64,000 nt of DNA from Epiperipatus broadwayi (GCA_028023455.1 JAQFVV010006208.1:6056963-6120962); one strand, 5' to 3'; positions 11,011 to 21,347 are shown, counted from the first letter of the stretch. Notes: generated by a model not told the origin, from the letters alone. A program made the numbers and translations.

Positions 11011-11975
11011 GCTGTTTCGTGTATTTAAAATATCTATAACTTATCAAAAATTAATAATTCATAACATTTATTTCACATCTAATTAGAAATCGCATTCATT
11101 TCCAAAAATGTATAATTAATGAATTCAATTCTTCCATACAATACATTCATATATTGATACTGTATATTTTTTATTCTATCAACAAATTTAATAAGCCATG
11201 CTCTTTTTATTAATCACTTTAATTTTTTTTTAGAAATAATTTTAAACTTTTATATCTCTTCTTTCTTTTTTTTTTACCATATATTAAAATATAACACATT
11301 TGAGCCTAAAATTACGCCTTAAGATACATGAATGAAGGAACTATATTTCAAATCTTTACGAGTGCGTCTACTTTTATCAAAATTAACTTTTATTATGCAT
11401 TCCTTATTATCAGCAGTATTCAAATTATTCCACCCTCCTCCCCTTATTAGATTTTTCCATATTTGAAATACATTCTGATCCTCAAACAATAAGTTAGAAA
11501 TATGATATTAAATATTCCTAAGTAAGATAAATGCTTTCAGTAGATAACTTATCTAAGAGAGAAAAATTTTGAAAATTACAATTACGAAAAGAATTAAATA
11601 TTTGACTATTTTTCTCCCTTATGGAAAGTTCTACTAAAGTTAGAATCTATATAAAATAAATTGCTTATAGTTCTTTTTAAAATAAAAAGAAATCTTTTAT
11701 AAATCAGCAAAGTATACTTCTAATTCACTTTTAAAGCAGCGATGTAACATTTTTCTCTGAACTACAGAAATTATATATTTGTTGGCAAATTTTTCTGTGT
11801 GTGTGCATAGTACATATTCAATGTTCAATTTAAAATCTTAGGGTTTCCTGGAAACTTTGATGAACATTCTTAGATTATTATTGTCTAATATTGAATTATC
11901 ATTGTCTAATATTGAATTATCGTACCATTTACAACTTTCTTAAACACTTCGACGATATTATTTTTTGTCAAAAAC
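11011..11975. other. AT-rich DNA, nothing recognised
   Basis: Includes a perfect 21-bp tandem duplication near 11880-11922 (ATTGTCTAATATTGAATTATC). No gene seen. Confidence 0.4.
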
Positions 11976-11977
11976 TT

Positions 11978-12020
11978 TATTGTTATAGTTTCGACTGTCC
12001 TTCAGTCATCATCAGAGCTA
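11978..12020 (-). ncRNA. Hammerhead-like motif, solitary
   Basis: On the minus strand: CTGATGA, one extra U, a perfect 5-bp stem II GACTG/CAGTC with loop AAGGA, then GAAAC. The bases after GAAAC do not form an obvious helix III or stem I. This is the arrangement typical of Penelope pseudo-LTR ends, so it is probably a relic of another family. Confidence 0.4.
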
Positions 12021-12900
12021 CAATATCTTTATGTTACAAATTATCTCTTTACAATCCTATAAATGGTATGTAAAAATAAATAATCAATACATAAGAAAAG
12101 GAAAAAGAAAATAATATTGAATTGTAATATTTTAATTTATAGTTCAATTTATAACTGAATAAATCAAATACCAAGAATTTAAAAGATATGGATACTTAGA
12201 ATTAAAGAGAGGGAGATCTAAGAATTTTTAATTACTGTTTCATGATTTGTTAGTATTTTATTTGCTATTTAATTGTCCACAGTGTTGCCTTTTATAGTGC
12301 TTTTGAATCATATGGCGAAGCAGGCAGCTTTTTTTCTATAATTTTTTTGGATAACTAATTATGTAACAATCTAATGAAAAATGACTTTAGACAACCAATT
12401 TGCAAATAATCAATAACTTTTTATCCTCTAACTAAATAAAAGTGTTTTCACTCTTTTAATTAACATGGCTACTAATTAATAAATATCATAACATGTACCA
12501 ACAGACTAGACAATAATTCTATATTCTTTCAGTATTTTTAAAATTGTGTCAAGAATTAAGACTTTATGTTGGAAGTCAAAACTTTTATTTTATGTTCTGA
12601 TTTCAAATCAATAATACGAACTTATAAAAAATATTTTAAATTAAATACTTTTGAAATACAAGCCCAACAAAAGTTAAACTGACGACTTATCTATTAAAAA
12701 ATTTAATTCCCAAAGTATTAACTCTTCATAAAACTAATTCTTACGCCGTTGTTGACTTCGAGTTCTGATAAAAAAAAAAAAAAAGTATAATAAACTAATT
12801 AAATGTACTGAATCAGCTTTAGCCAAAACACTGCCAGGTTTAGAACTCGAGTCAACGAGTCCTTAAGAATTAAAAAAAAATTAACAAACATAATTTTCAT
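12021..12900. other. AT-rich DNA, nothing recognised
   Basis: No supportable gene; several A/T homopolymers. Confidence 0.4.
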
Positions 12901-12904
12901 TTAT

Positions 12905-13155
12905 TAAATTGATAATATATAAGGATTCGAACTCAGACTTTCACACGACCCTCAACTCTCCATGCCATCTCATATTGCTGACCCACCTGATCACACACAT
13001 GTTGAAAAGATAAATAATCACCAATATAATTTATGCTAAACCAGCAATCATCAGTTGGTCCAGATTACCATCTCCACACATATATACAATCAGTATTCAG
13101 CTTTATATTAAGTCTGAATTCGAATCCCTTATATATTACATTATATGTGCAGGTG
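12905..13155 (-). mobile_element. R1 hammerhead-bearing repeat, truncated
   Basis: Minus-strand R1 copy. It keeps the B-box-like GAGTTCGAATCC near 12920, the ribozyme flanks and the start of the upstream block. The ribozyme at 13020-13059 has lost GAAA (a deletion around TAAATT), so it should be inactive. Stem I ACCAA/TTGGT and CTGATGA remain. Confidence 0.7.
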
Positions 13156-14005
13156 TGTGTAAGCTTGTACAGTGTATTAAATTTAATTGATAATAATAAA
13201 ATTTAAATTTCACAGATACATTTAAACATATACACACAAATAACATAAATGCGTGTGTATGTGATATTTGTGCTTATAAAAGTTATATTGTTTAAACTTT
13301 AGTTTATAGCTAAATAACATTTCCCTGATCTCTTGCTTTTTAAGTAACTGTAACTATACTATATCCTAGTCCGTTTCTGCTTTATTCATGCTAATTACCA
13401 TAAAATTTATATGTATTTTCCTGTCTTGACTAATTAACTAAGTACTAGTAAACCTTTCACTATCCCTCTAATTACCAAATTGCTATGTCAATGCAAATTA
13501 GACAGGTAACTTATGTGCATTAATTATCCCAGATGTATATAGGGATTAGCGATTATAGCTTACCTCTAAACAAGAGTGAAATCCATTATAACGCAGTTTC
13601 ATTTATATCCATCTTAGTTTCATCTTTTATAGAAAATTTCATTTCTAATTTTATGGATTATGCAATTGAACAGTTTTAAATCAAATGTTTGTAATATAAT
13701 TCAACATAATACAATCATGATATGCACTGTATGAATATCATTGTGCTAATTATATATACAGCTAGCCACTTTTACATTTGGCAACTAATTTTTTATTTCC
13801 AAGTACCATCGTGTATGTGATGATATTTATTAAAAACATTTTTTCAAATTATGTTGAAAGTTTGTACATCTTATTCTTCACTCTTCTCCCCAAAAGTTTG
13901 ATGTCATACAGTATTTTGCTTAATAAAATCTTTTCTAAATATAAATTTAAACGCTTTATAAAATTTAAAGAAAATTTGTCATCTTTCTTAAGTGATAAAA
14001 TAAAA
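13156..14005. other. AT-rich DNA, nothing recognised
   Basis: A 106-residue open frame at 13778-14098 is F/L/I/K-rich, runs into the next SINE and shows no domain; I treat it as chance. Confidence 0.4.
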
Positions 14006-14010
14006 GATAA

Positions 14011-14125
14011 CTTTTTTTTTTTCATATGTCATAGCATTGTCCAGAAGGTGAACCCACAACTGTCTGTAATCAACTACTTGCTTGCAAGGCAGCTGTGATG
14101 ACCTCTCGGGTAACAATGCTTGACA
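14011..14125 (-). mobile_element. Short tRNA-derived SINE (R5)
   Basis: Nearly full-length minus-strand copy: poly-T (A tail) at 14011-14022, B-box-like GTGGGTTCACC, and the GCCTTGCAAGCAAGTAG segment that separates the boxes. Short direct repeats (AAGATA) sit at both ends. Confidence 0.8.
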
Positions 14126-14590
14126 AGATACCAATTTTTTGTAGTGGAAATTTCTCATAATCTGTAAACGATAATGACAAAAAGAGATGCCTGTACAGAT
14201 TTTGAAATACTGTGATGTTAAAAACATCAAAACAACTTCTATATCTATCAATAATAAGATTGATATTATATTTTCATGGGGAAAAAATTATTAAAGAAAA
14301 ATAATATCCAAAGCATGTTTAATATGTTGAAATTGGATTGTTTTGATTTATCAATGCCTTGACAAAATCAAGTCTGATTATTTACTATTCATTTTATTAA
14401 AAATTAAAGAAATCATACATTAAGTTTTTATAAGTGAGCACATACAATGAATATAGGTAAAGGTGCTCTCAATTTATTATTAATAATTATGTTTTTTAAA
14501 AAAATTGATTATATTGTAATCTTAATTTCTATAGGCATTCTATACATATAAAAATGTCATATACATGCATGCATTTTGAAAAGTATTGTA
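14126..14590. other. AT-rich DNA, nothing recognised
   Basis: No gene or bounded repeat supported. Confidence 0.35.
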
Positions 14591-14594
14591 TGCA

Positions 14595-14900
14595 TACAAT
14601 ATATGCTCAGTTGTTTAGAGATTTATCTTAAAATTCAAGAATCAAAGGGTCCAGGTTCAATTTCTATGCTAGTACTGACACTGCTCAGGCTACAAACACC
14701 TGAAGAAGAGGGGAGAACGATACCTCTCAAAACATGCATATACAAACCTGTGTGTTATTACTAACAGTTGAATGTATTTGGAATATTTAAATAAAGTTAA
14801 ATTTCTCTAAAGACATGTAATACCTATATGAAATGATGGAAATAGTCCAACATATAAATACAACTAAAACACCATCATCATAAACCTTCTGTAAAACATA
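14595..14900 (+). mobile_element. R2 (Penelope-LTR-like) repeat
   Basis: Plus-strand copy. A tRNA-like head (A-box-like GCTCAGTTGTTTAGAG, B-box-like CCAGGTTCAATTTC) leads into CTGAAGA at 14700-14706, a paired AGAGG/CCTCT stem and AAAACATGC where other copies have GAAACGTTGTGC. Then follow the CTGTGTGTTATTACTAACAG and AATAGTCCAACATATAA blocks. The GAAA to AAAA change removes an essential hammerhead base. Confidence 0.65.
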
Positions 14901-15151
14901 GTAAACAATATACTGTAATAAAAGCTTATCAATAAAACATGAACTGCCCTGTTATCGATGATATAAGATGCGTGCATAATGAGTTTGAACAAAATATAGC
15001 AGATATCTTGGTATTTTCCTTATACTATATGATAGTTCCAATCTTAACTAATATGACCATTATGTTATTAATAAATCTTTATCGGAGAATTTCTTTCTTG
15101 CTTATTTTGTTACCCAGACAAATGAAGAATTTGAAATCTACCATTTGTAAT

Positions 15152-15366
15152 TTAAAACAGGCAAAACTCACTAGACTTATTGCCACACACAGCAAGCTAG
15201 AGTAATCAATGGATGCCAGAAGGCTTGTGCATAAAATCCCCATCTAGTGCCTACTCATCCAACATCCCCACACTAGTTTCTGGCTTGTGGCCCCTGCCAG
15301 TGAGTTTTGCCTATTTTAAAACAGTTATAAGCAAGCATAAGAAGTGGTGGTCATGTGATATTTATT
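15152..15366 (-). mobile_element. R3 repeat, internally deleted, with TSD
   Basis: Minus-strand R3 copy running from AAACAGGCAAAACTC to the ribozyme-like block (CCCCACACTAGTTTCTGG). It then jumps straight to the far end (TTTTAAAACAGTTATAAGC ... GGTCATGTGATA). Core CTGATGA is replaced by CTGGCAG, so it is dead. A short direct repeat ATTTGTAA occurs at both borders. Confidence 0.6.
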
Positions 15367-15980
15367 ATTTGTAAGAAGTTTCCTAATCAGATATGCAATT
15401 TTGAGTATTCTGCAATTTTGCTTCAAATATAAAGAATAAAAATGGAAGTGTTTGGGAAATTTTTTTAAGCATTGAATCTAGACTGCTGACTCTAATTTGG
15501 GCCCTCTGGTCTATATTATGATAGTATTTTTTTCATATCTGTAATATTTAGTTTCCAAGTTATGTCACAGATATCAAAAATTGACAAATAATAGCAAATA
15601 GCATTGAGTATGGATATTATATATGCAGAGTCAGCTCAAGGGTAGTTCAAAAGGCATGATCACATTAGGACCCACACTTATCAAGGCACTGTGAATATCA
15701 AAAAATAAAATGTTTTATTAATTGCTAAACATAATTATATTTCCTTTTTTTTTTCTGCCAAAATTCTGCACTTTAAAGGTCCTTTCACATCAAAGTATCA
15801 CAATTGTAGAAGCATCTGTTGTATGGTAATGTAGATTAAGCTATGTACAATGTGTATGTTTAAATATTTCACGTTTTTGGTCACGTTAATGTGAACTCAA
15901 CAAACGTCAAAATGATTCTCTTCAATTTCTATTGAATCAGAAATCATATAAAGAATAAATTATGATGTTATTAACAGATT
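15367..15980. other. AT-rich DNA, nothing recognised
   Basis: No gene or bounded repeat supported. Confidence 0.35.
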
Positions 15981-15981
15981 C

Positions 15982-16025
15982 ACAAATATACGTATTTCGT
16001 GCTAGACCAGCACTCATCAGTTGGT
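15982..16025 (-). ncRNA. Hammerhead ribozyme candidate, type I (R1)
   Basis: All core bases are intact: CTGATGA and GAAA. Stem II is perfect, GTGCT/AGCAC with loop GGTCT. Helix III is the palindrome ATACGTAT. Stem I is ACCAA against TTTGT, with one mismatch near its middle. Predicted cleavage follows the A after TACGTAT. Confidence 0.7.
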
Positions 16026-16215
16026 CCAGATTACCATCTCCACACATATATACAATCAATACTCAGCTTTATATTAAGATAGCCAATCTTCATACTTTAA
16101 TGGACAGGCTTCAAACTACTCCAACCCACAACTCTTCAGCCTTCCATTTCATTGAAAATCTGATGATGGAATGTTCAAAGTCCACGTTAGTGCCAAGGTT
16201 GTCGTCCTACCCATG
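15982..16215 (-). mobile_element. R1 repeat, left arm of a head-to-head pair
   Basis: Minus-strand R1 copy that begins abruptly at the outer strand of ribozyme stem I and runs through the ribozyme and upstream region toward the centre (CCTACCCATGTTGAC). The outer part, with the tRNA-like boxes, is missing. It forms a large inverted repeat with 16216-16600. Confidence 0.75.
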
Positions 16216-16600
16216 TTGACATTTGTGGGCTTTGAACATTCCATCATCACATTTTCAATGAAATGGAAGGCTGAAGAGTTGTGGGTTGGAGTAGTTTGAA
16301 GCCTGTCCATTAAAGTATGAAGATAGGCTATCTTAATATAAAGCTAAGTACTGATTGTATATATGTGTGGAGATGGTAATCTGGACCAACTGATGAGTGC
16401 TGGTTTAGCATGAAATACGGATATTGGTGATTATTTATCTTTTCAATATGTGTGTGATCAGGTAAGTCAGCAATATACGATGGAACTGAGAGTTGTGGTT
16501 CGTATGAAAGTCTGAGTTCGAATCCCGCATATATTACATATATAAATGCAGGTAAGCTTCTACAACGTATTAATGGATTCACAGTAAAACATTCAAGGGA
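16216..16600 (+). mobile_element. R1 hammerhead-bearing repeat, most complete plus-strand copy
   Basis: In its own direction it has an upstream block (ATTTTCAATGAAATGGAAGG), CCATTAAAGTATGAAG, the TATATATGTGTGGAGATGG block, the ribozyme (16385-16428), CTTTTCAATATGTGTGTGATC, an A-box-like TGGAACTGAGAG and a B-box-like GAGTTCGAATCCC at 16513-16525. It has no ORF. The B-box match suggests a tRNA-derived Pol III promoter, but no full cloverleaf can be drawn. Confidence 0.75.
16385..16428 (+). ncRNA. Hammerhead ribozyme candidate, type I (R1, best plus-strand copy)
   Basis: Reads in order: stem I ACCAA, core CTGATGA, stem II GTGCT / loop GGTTT / AGCAT, core GAAA, near-palindromic helix III (ATACGGAT), H17 = A at 16423, and stem I TTGGT. 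All conserved core bases match CUGANGA...GAAA...UH. Stem I is five perfect pairs and stem II closes with a G-U pair. Stems II and III are capped and stem I is open, so this is type I. Cleavage would fall between 16423 and 16424. Confidence 0.75.
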
Positions 16601-16604
16601 ATAA

Positions 16605-17490
16605 AATATACTTTTACGTATTATACTATTTTATTTTGTTTTCTAAAATATTCATTCAATAAATGCGCACAAAGATGTATTCATAATTTAAAAATAATCA
16701 TAAATAAGTATTTATGTATACATTATAAATATTAATTTGTGTAATTTTGCTGATGCAAAAAATTATATTTTTTTGAATGTTTTTTTAGCGAATTCTCATT
16801 CAAAATAAATCAAATTAGATCACCTCTGATTAGTAACATAACTTAAAATTTTACTTTTAATCTTGTAATCATCATCTAATTTAATAACTAGTTAATCTTT
16901 AATGTTTCAGTCATGATTGTAAAAATGAACTCTATATTACAATGTATATTTTACTTTTTGTGCAAATAAAGATTATTTTGAAAAAAAAAAAAATCAAAAT
17001 TTTAATAAAGAGAATTGTCCTTGACTTGATTTATGATAATTGTAAAGAAATATATCTATATCTGCAAGTAAGATTTTTTTTTAATGTCTTTAGTATTTTT
17101 ATCATGAATAAAAGACGCCTCCCTCCCCCGAATGAAAACATACTTCCAGGCCCACTTTTTCTACGGCTGTCTCTGTATATATGCAAAGCAAACAAAAAAA
17201 TTTAAGTATAAAAATTAAAATGTCTTTTTTACTACAGGCTATTTTTTTTTTTTTTTTACAAATTATTTAATTATTTGAATAGCAAACGACTGAAACTGCA
17301 AATATGGATACCTCAGCTACCGGGGGGGGGGGGGATAAATGAATAAATAATTATAAAATAACGAAAGTAGTAATACATTATTATTTGAGATGTATGTACC
17401 AGATATATATAACAGATTTTTTTTTTTTAAATTACAGAACAAAATAAAATTAGAATTAATACTTTTTTAGTCTATAAATATACTGTAACA
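16605..17490. other. AT-rich DNA, nothing recognised
   Basis: Contains a run of about 12 G at 17323-17334 and long A/T tracts; no gene seen. Confidence 0.4.
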
Positions 17491-17494
17491 TATT

Positions 17495-17735
17495 ATCATT
17501 TATGTTCTTTAATATTTTTACAATGCTTTTTATATAACCACTATTGACGGTTTCGATTGCCTCAACAATCTTCTTCAGAATTATCATTTAGTTCTGAAGA
17601 AGATTGTGGGGAACAATCGAAACTGTCAACAGTGGGTTGTAAAAAGTATTGTAAAATATAATAAAGATCATAAATGATATTAATATTATATGGATTTGGC
17701 AATGCAATAAGAAAGGTAAAGTTATAATACTTCAA
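17495..17735. repeat. R4 inverted pair with hammerhead-like motifs
   Basis: A minus copy (about 17495-17580) and a plus copy (about 17586-17700) face each other across a few bases, giving a near-perfect hairpin. Each holds CTGAAGA, a paired stem (GATTG/CAATC), GAAAC and a YGTCAA segment; flanking GTT/AAC could make a 3-bp stem I. Compared with the canonical hammerhead there is one extra A between CTGAAGA and stem II. The outer parts (TTTACAATGC, CATTTATG) are shared with the copies at 26.7 and 46.7 kb. Inverted pseudo-LTR pairs are known in Penelope-like elements. Confidence 0.55.
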
Positions 17736-17745
17736 AAAGAAGATA

Positions 17746-17857
17746 GTCAAACGCTGTTAGCCAAGAGGTCAGCGCAGTCGCCTTGCAAGCAAGCAGTTGG
17801 TTGCAGATGGTTGTTGCGGGTTCGCCTCCTGGCCAATACTAAGACATATGGAAAAAA
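17746..17857 (+). mobile_element. Short tRNA-derived SINE (R5), full-length reference copy
   Basis: Best plus-strand copy: A box TTAGCCAAGAGG near 17757, GCCTTGCAAGCAAGCAG, B box GCGGGTTCGCCTCC near 17817, CATATGG and an A tail. It is flanked by direct repeats AAAAAGAAGATA (17734-17745 and 17858-17869). The 3' part after the B box is very short, so there is no LINE-derived tail visible. Confidence 0.88.
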
Positions 17858-17869
17858 AAAAAGAAGATA

Positions 17870-18215
17870 TAAATAAACATATAAATATTTTTATAAAGGA
17901 CTGTAGAAATGCAAAAATTAAGCAAATCTATATAAATTATATATAATAAATCTCCTTAAACTCTTTAAAATTACATACAATTACAATATTTAAATAAATC
18001 TACAGTATAGTATTATTTATAAATAAACAAAATCATTATTGGTATTAATACTCACTGATTTTATTTCATAACAATGGTGAACAACTCCATAAATCAACCT
18101 AGTGTTACTATATATAATGTATGGAAAGCATTAATCAACTTTGTTCTTAGGAAAAAGGGAAGCAATCAAGAGAAACCTCATAGATATGTATATAAAATTT
18201 CTACTGATAATTGTC
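17870..18215. other. AT-rich DNA, nothing recognised
   Basis: No gene or bounded repeat supported. Confidence 0.35.
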
Positions 18216-18218
18216 TTT

Positions 18219-18500
18219 GGCAGGAAGGCTCAGTTGGTTAGAGTGTCACTTAAAAATTTCAATATTCAAGAATAGAAGGATCTTTGATTCCCATGCTTGT
18301 ACTACCACTCATCAGGCCAGCAACATCTGAAGAAGAGGGGGAAATAATACCTCTTGAAACATTGTGCATATACTAACCTGTGTGCTATTACTAACAGTGG
18401 AATGTAATTGAAAAATCTAAATAAAGTTATTTTTTTCTAAAACTTTCAATATTTAATATTAGATGATGGAAATAGTCCAGTATATAAATATGGTCACACA
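18219..18500 (+). mobile_element. R2 (Penelope-LTR-like) repeat with tRNA-like head
   Basis: Starts GGCAGGAAGGCTCAGTTGG, a good A-box context followed by TTAGAGTG as in tRNAs, with a weak B box (CTTTGATTCCC). It then has CTGAAGA at 18327-18333, a GAGGGGG..CCTC stem, GAAAC and ATTGTGCATATACTAACC. Stem I could pair CAT with GTG only in part. It ends with the shared ACTAACAGTGGAATGTA and AATAGTCCAGTATATAAA blocks. Confidence 0.65.
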
Positions 18501-18619
18501 ATAGTTTAGATGCTATTAAAACTAAATAAATTTTTGTAGTAATTTTATTTACTGTGTTTTTATTACAGTTAGATATATGACCCCCCCCCCATAATACAGG
18601 TATTTTCACACCTGCACTT

Positions 18620-18912
18620 ATATATGTAATATATAGGGGGTTTGAACTCAGACTTTCACAAGACTCTCAACCATCCATGCTATTTCATACCACTGATACA
18701 CTTGATCACACACGTTAAAAAGATAAATAATCACCAATATAGGTATTTTGTGCTAAACCAGCACTCGTCAGTTGGTCCAAATTATCATCTCCACACATAT
18801 ATACAATCAATGCATAGTTTATATTAAGATAGCCAATCTTCATACTTTAATGGACAGGCTTCAAATCACTCTACCCCACAACTCTTCAACCATCCATTTC
18901 ATTGAAAATCTG
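18620..18912 (-). mobile_element. R1 hammerhead-bearing repeat
   Basis: Minus-strand R1 copy with the usual blocks (GACTTTCACAAGACTCTC, CACACACGTTAAAAAG, TATATACAATCAATGC, CAATCTTCATACTTTAATGG). The ribozyme at 18733-18776 has CTGACGA (allowed, as position 7 is free), perfect stem II GTGCT/AGCAC and perfect stem I ACCAA/TTGGT. GAAA has become AAAA, so cleavage should be lost. Confidence 0.75.
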
Positions 18913-19017
18913 ATGTTTTCACAATTCACATATACAATCGTATAATTGATTTATTCAAATGCTCTTTTACTTTTTACAGAAATAAACACACACCCGCAAA
19001 TCAACATCAGTATTTTC

Positions 19018-19085
19018 AATTATTATCGATCCATTACAGGATCCAAGTTCAAGTTCAATCCATTTCCGATTTCTAGCCTCTCTTC
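19018..19085 (-). mobile_element. RTE-like LINE, short 3' end fragment
   Basis: Minus-strand relic of the 3' end of the LINE found at 22.7, 44.8 and 63.3 kb. It is recognisable from the ATCGATCCATTACAGGAT and AGTTCAATCCATTT blocks and the TTCTAGCCTCTCTTCT segment, which corresponds to the conserved terminal protein region. Heavily decayed. Confidence 0.4.
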
Positions 19086-19860
19086 TCAATATATTTATAT
19101 ATATATACATTTACATATATGAATAAATTTATTTTAATATTGTTATTACAATATTCTTTAATTAACGACATTTTATTTGTATTATATAAATTTATTTATA
19201 CACATTTAAATAATTCTCATCTTTCTCATTAATATTTTTTATAGCAATTAATATTTCATAATTTTAAAAATGGTTAAACTATGAGTAGTTTTTTAAAAAA
19301 TTACTAATAAATGTACATCTATATAGATAATTTTAATTTTGCATCGCTAAAATGTTACTCTCAAAAATAACTGTATTTGGAGATACAAGAGGGCAGTAAT
19401 GTACAAATTCTTTACAAAATCCAGTCATCATTATTATTTTATTTTCTGAGTGAAAAGTATTAATTAAATGTAAATTAAAATAAAAATCATTTATCTATAG
19501 TCTCAATGCTTTTATAATTTTCTTAACACATTATAAAACTTTTTTTTTTTAAAGAGACAAAAATTACGATGCGAGCTGTAGAAACAAAAAATGATAAAAG
19601 AATAAAATAACCAACTTTTTTGTCCATCTAGGTTTGATTTGATGATTTATACTAAGATAAAACTCGTTACTCTTAATAGTATTTGTAAATTAAAATTTTA
19701 ATATTCGTTTTGTATTATACACGCATAATGTCACTATAATCTATATGCATAATTGTTTTACTTTATGTTTCAATCTTATTTTTAGTTTTAGAAATACCAG
19801 AGTTAGTGATTAAATCCGTATACACGCAAAAACATATTTTATAATAAGAGCAATAGTATT
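19086..19860. other. AT-rich DNA, nothing recognised
   Basis: No gene or bounded repeat supported. Confidence 0.35.
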
Positions 19861-19865
19861 TAGAT

Positions 19866-20332
19866 AAGTAAATAAGGGATTTGAACTTAGGATTTTTCCA
19901 GTCTATATTTGTTTTTCACTCCTTCTCAAGCCAACGACACACATGATCACATACTTGCGAAAAACATAGATGATCCCCAATGCATGTATTTCGTGTAGAA
20001 CCAGCACTCATCAGTTGGGCCAAATTATAATCTCCCACACATACATACAATCAGTGCTTGGCTTATATTAAGATAACAATTCCTTAAACTTTAATGGGCA
20101 GGCTTCAATCTTCTCACCTACAATTCAACCCTCCATTTTATTGAAAACGATGCAATGCCCAAAGCTCTTGACGAATTTGATATTGTAATCATACCCATAT
20201 AGATATTATATTATCAGACCATTACTTTTCCATTTATATTAATAGGAGAGGGATGGACTGGACTTATACTATTATGTAACCTATTTACAAGGCTATATGT
20301 AATTAACCTATTCATTTAGTATACTGGGTGTT
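19866..20332 (-). mobile_element. R1 repeat (subfamily b), unit 1 of a split tandem pair
   Basis: Minus-strand R1 copy of a subfamily with GGATTTGAACTTAGGA in place of the usual B-box block. It holds an intact-core ribozyme at 19976-20019. A second unit in the same orientation starts at 21566. The 1.2-kb R3 composite lies between them as a later insertion; once that is removed the two ribozymes are about 440 bp apart. Confidence 0.7.
19976..20019 (-). ncRNA. Hammerhead ribozyme candidate, type I (R1b) with compensated stem I
   Basis: CTGATGA and GAAA intact. Stem I is CCCAA/TTGGG instead of ACCAA/TTGGT: both sides changed and pairing is kept. Stem II GTG/CAC keeps three outer pairs. Helix III bases are ATACATGC, so position 16.1 is C instead of U, which could weaken cleavage. 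Confidence 0.6.
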
Positions 20333-20459
20333 TACTATAGTAAATCAAAACAGGCAAATCTCTACATACAGTAGTGCCACTCAGTGCAAGCTAAAGAAAC
20401 CAATGGATGCCAGAAGGCTTATGCATAAAATCCCTATCTAGTGCCTACTCATCCAATAT

Positions 20460-20500
20460 CCCAGACCAGTTTCTAGTATGTGGTTTTCATCAGTGAGGTG
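20460..20500 (-). ncRNA. Hammerhead-like ribozyme motif (R3)
   Basis: Stem I CCTCA against TGGGA (one mismatch), CTGATGA intact, weak stem II region, GAAA intact and ACTGGT as a wobble-palindromic helix III. It is the best-preserved R3 core among the minus-strand copies. Confidence 0.5.
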
Positions 20501-20903
20501 CCTTGGATCTGAGAGCACTGCACCTAGATCTTAGGATCTAATGCAACTCTCCAGCTGCCACTTTTTATCTCTATTTAACTGCAAAACTATGAAAATAAAT
20601 TTTCAAAACACAATATTTTCAACCCAAGCTCATTAGCTTATATAGTCATATAGGTCTGAACTACCCATACATTTTGGTGGCTTTGGTTCTTTAATATCAA
20701 TAGCCACCACTATCATATTAGGCAGGATTGGTATTAAACCACTAAACATCACATGATCACCATTTCTTATGCTTGCTCATAGCTGTTATTAAAACAGGCA
20801 AATCTCTCCATACAGTAGTGCCACTCAGTGCAAGCTAGAGTAATCAATGGATTCCAGAAAGCTTGTGCATAAAATACCTAACTAGTGTCTACTCATCCAA
20901 TAT

Positions 20904-20945
20904 CCCTAGACTAGTTTTTAGCTTGTGGCTTTCGTCAGTGAGGAG
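20904..20945 (-). ncRNA. Hammerhead-like motif (R3), mutated core
   Basis: CTGACGA is compatible, stem II AGC/GCT pairs around CACAA and helix III ACTAGT is a perfect palindrome. GAAA is AAAA and stem I has a mismatch, so it should be inactive. Confidence 0.45.
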
Positions 20946-21347
20946 CTTTGGATCTGAGAGCATTGCACACAGATCTCTGGATCTAATGCAACCCACCAGC
21001 AGGCACCTTTTATCCCTACTTAACTACAAAACTATGGAGAGATTTGCCTGTTTTACTAACAGTTATGAGCAAGCATTAGAAATGGGTGAGCATGTGATGT
21101 TTAGTGGATTAATATCAATCCTGCCTAATAGGATAGTGGTGGCTATGGTTATTAAAGAACCAGACACCAAAATGTATGGGTACTGAACTGAGTTCAGACC
21201 ATATGAGTATATAAGCTAATGAGCTTGGATTAAAAATACTATTGTGTTTTCAATTTTATTCTTGTAGTTAAGTAAAGATAAAAGGTGGCAGCTGGAGGGT
21301 TGCATTAGATTCTAAGATCTAGGTGCAGTGCTCTCAGATCCAAGTCT

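Noticed and set aside
13778-14098. 106-residue hydrophobic plus-strand frame
   Set aside because: It crosses into an R5 SINE and has only F/I/L/K-rich chance composition.
16328-16582. 84-residue minus-strand frame, with relatives at 2136, 18642, 44093 and 44392
   Set aside because: The similar peptides come from translating the R1 repeat; the repeat is non-coding.
17746-17857. Possible functional tRNA gene
   Set aside because: A and B boxes match, but no acceptor or anticodon arm can be paired, and there is a poly-A tail and TSD, so it is a SINE.
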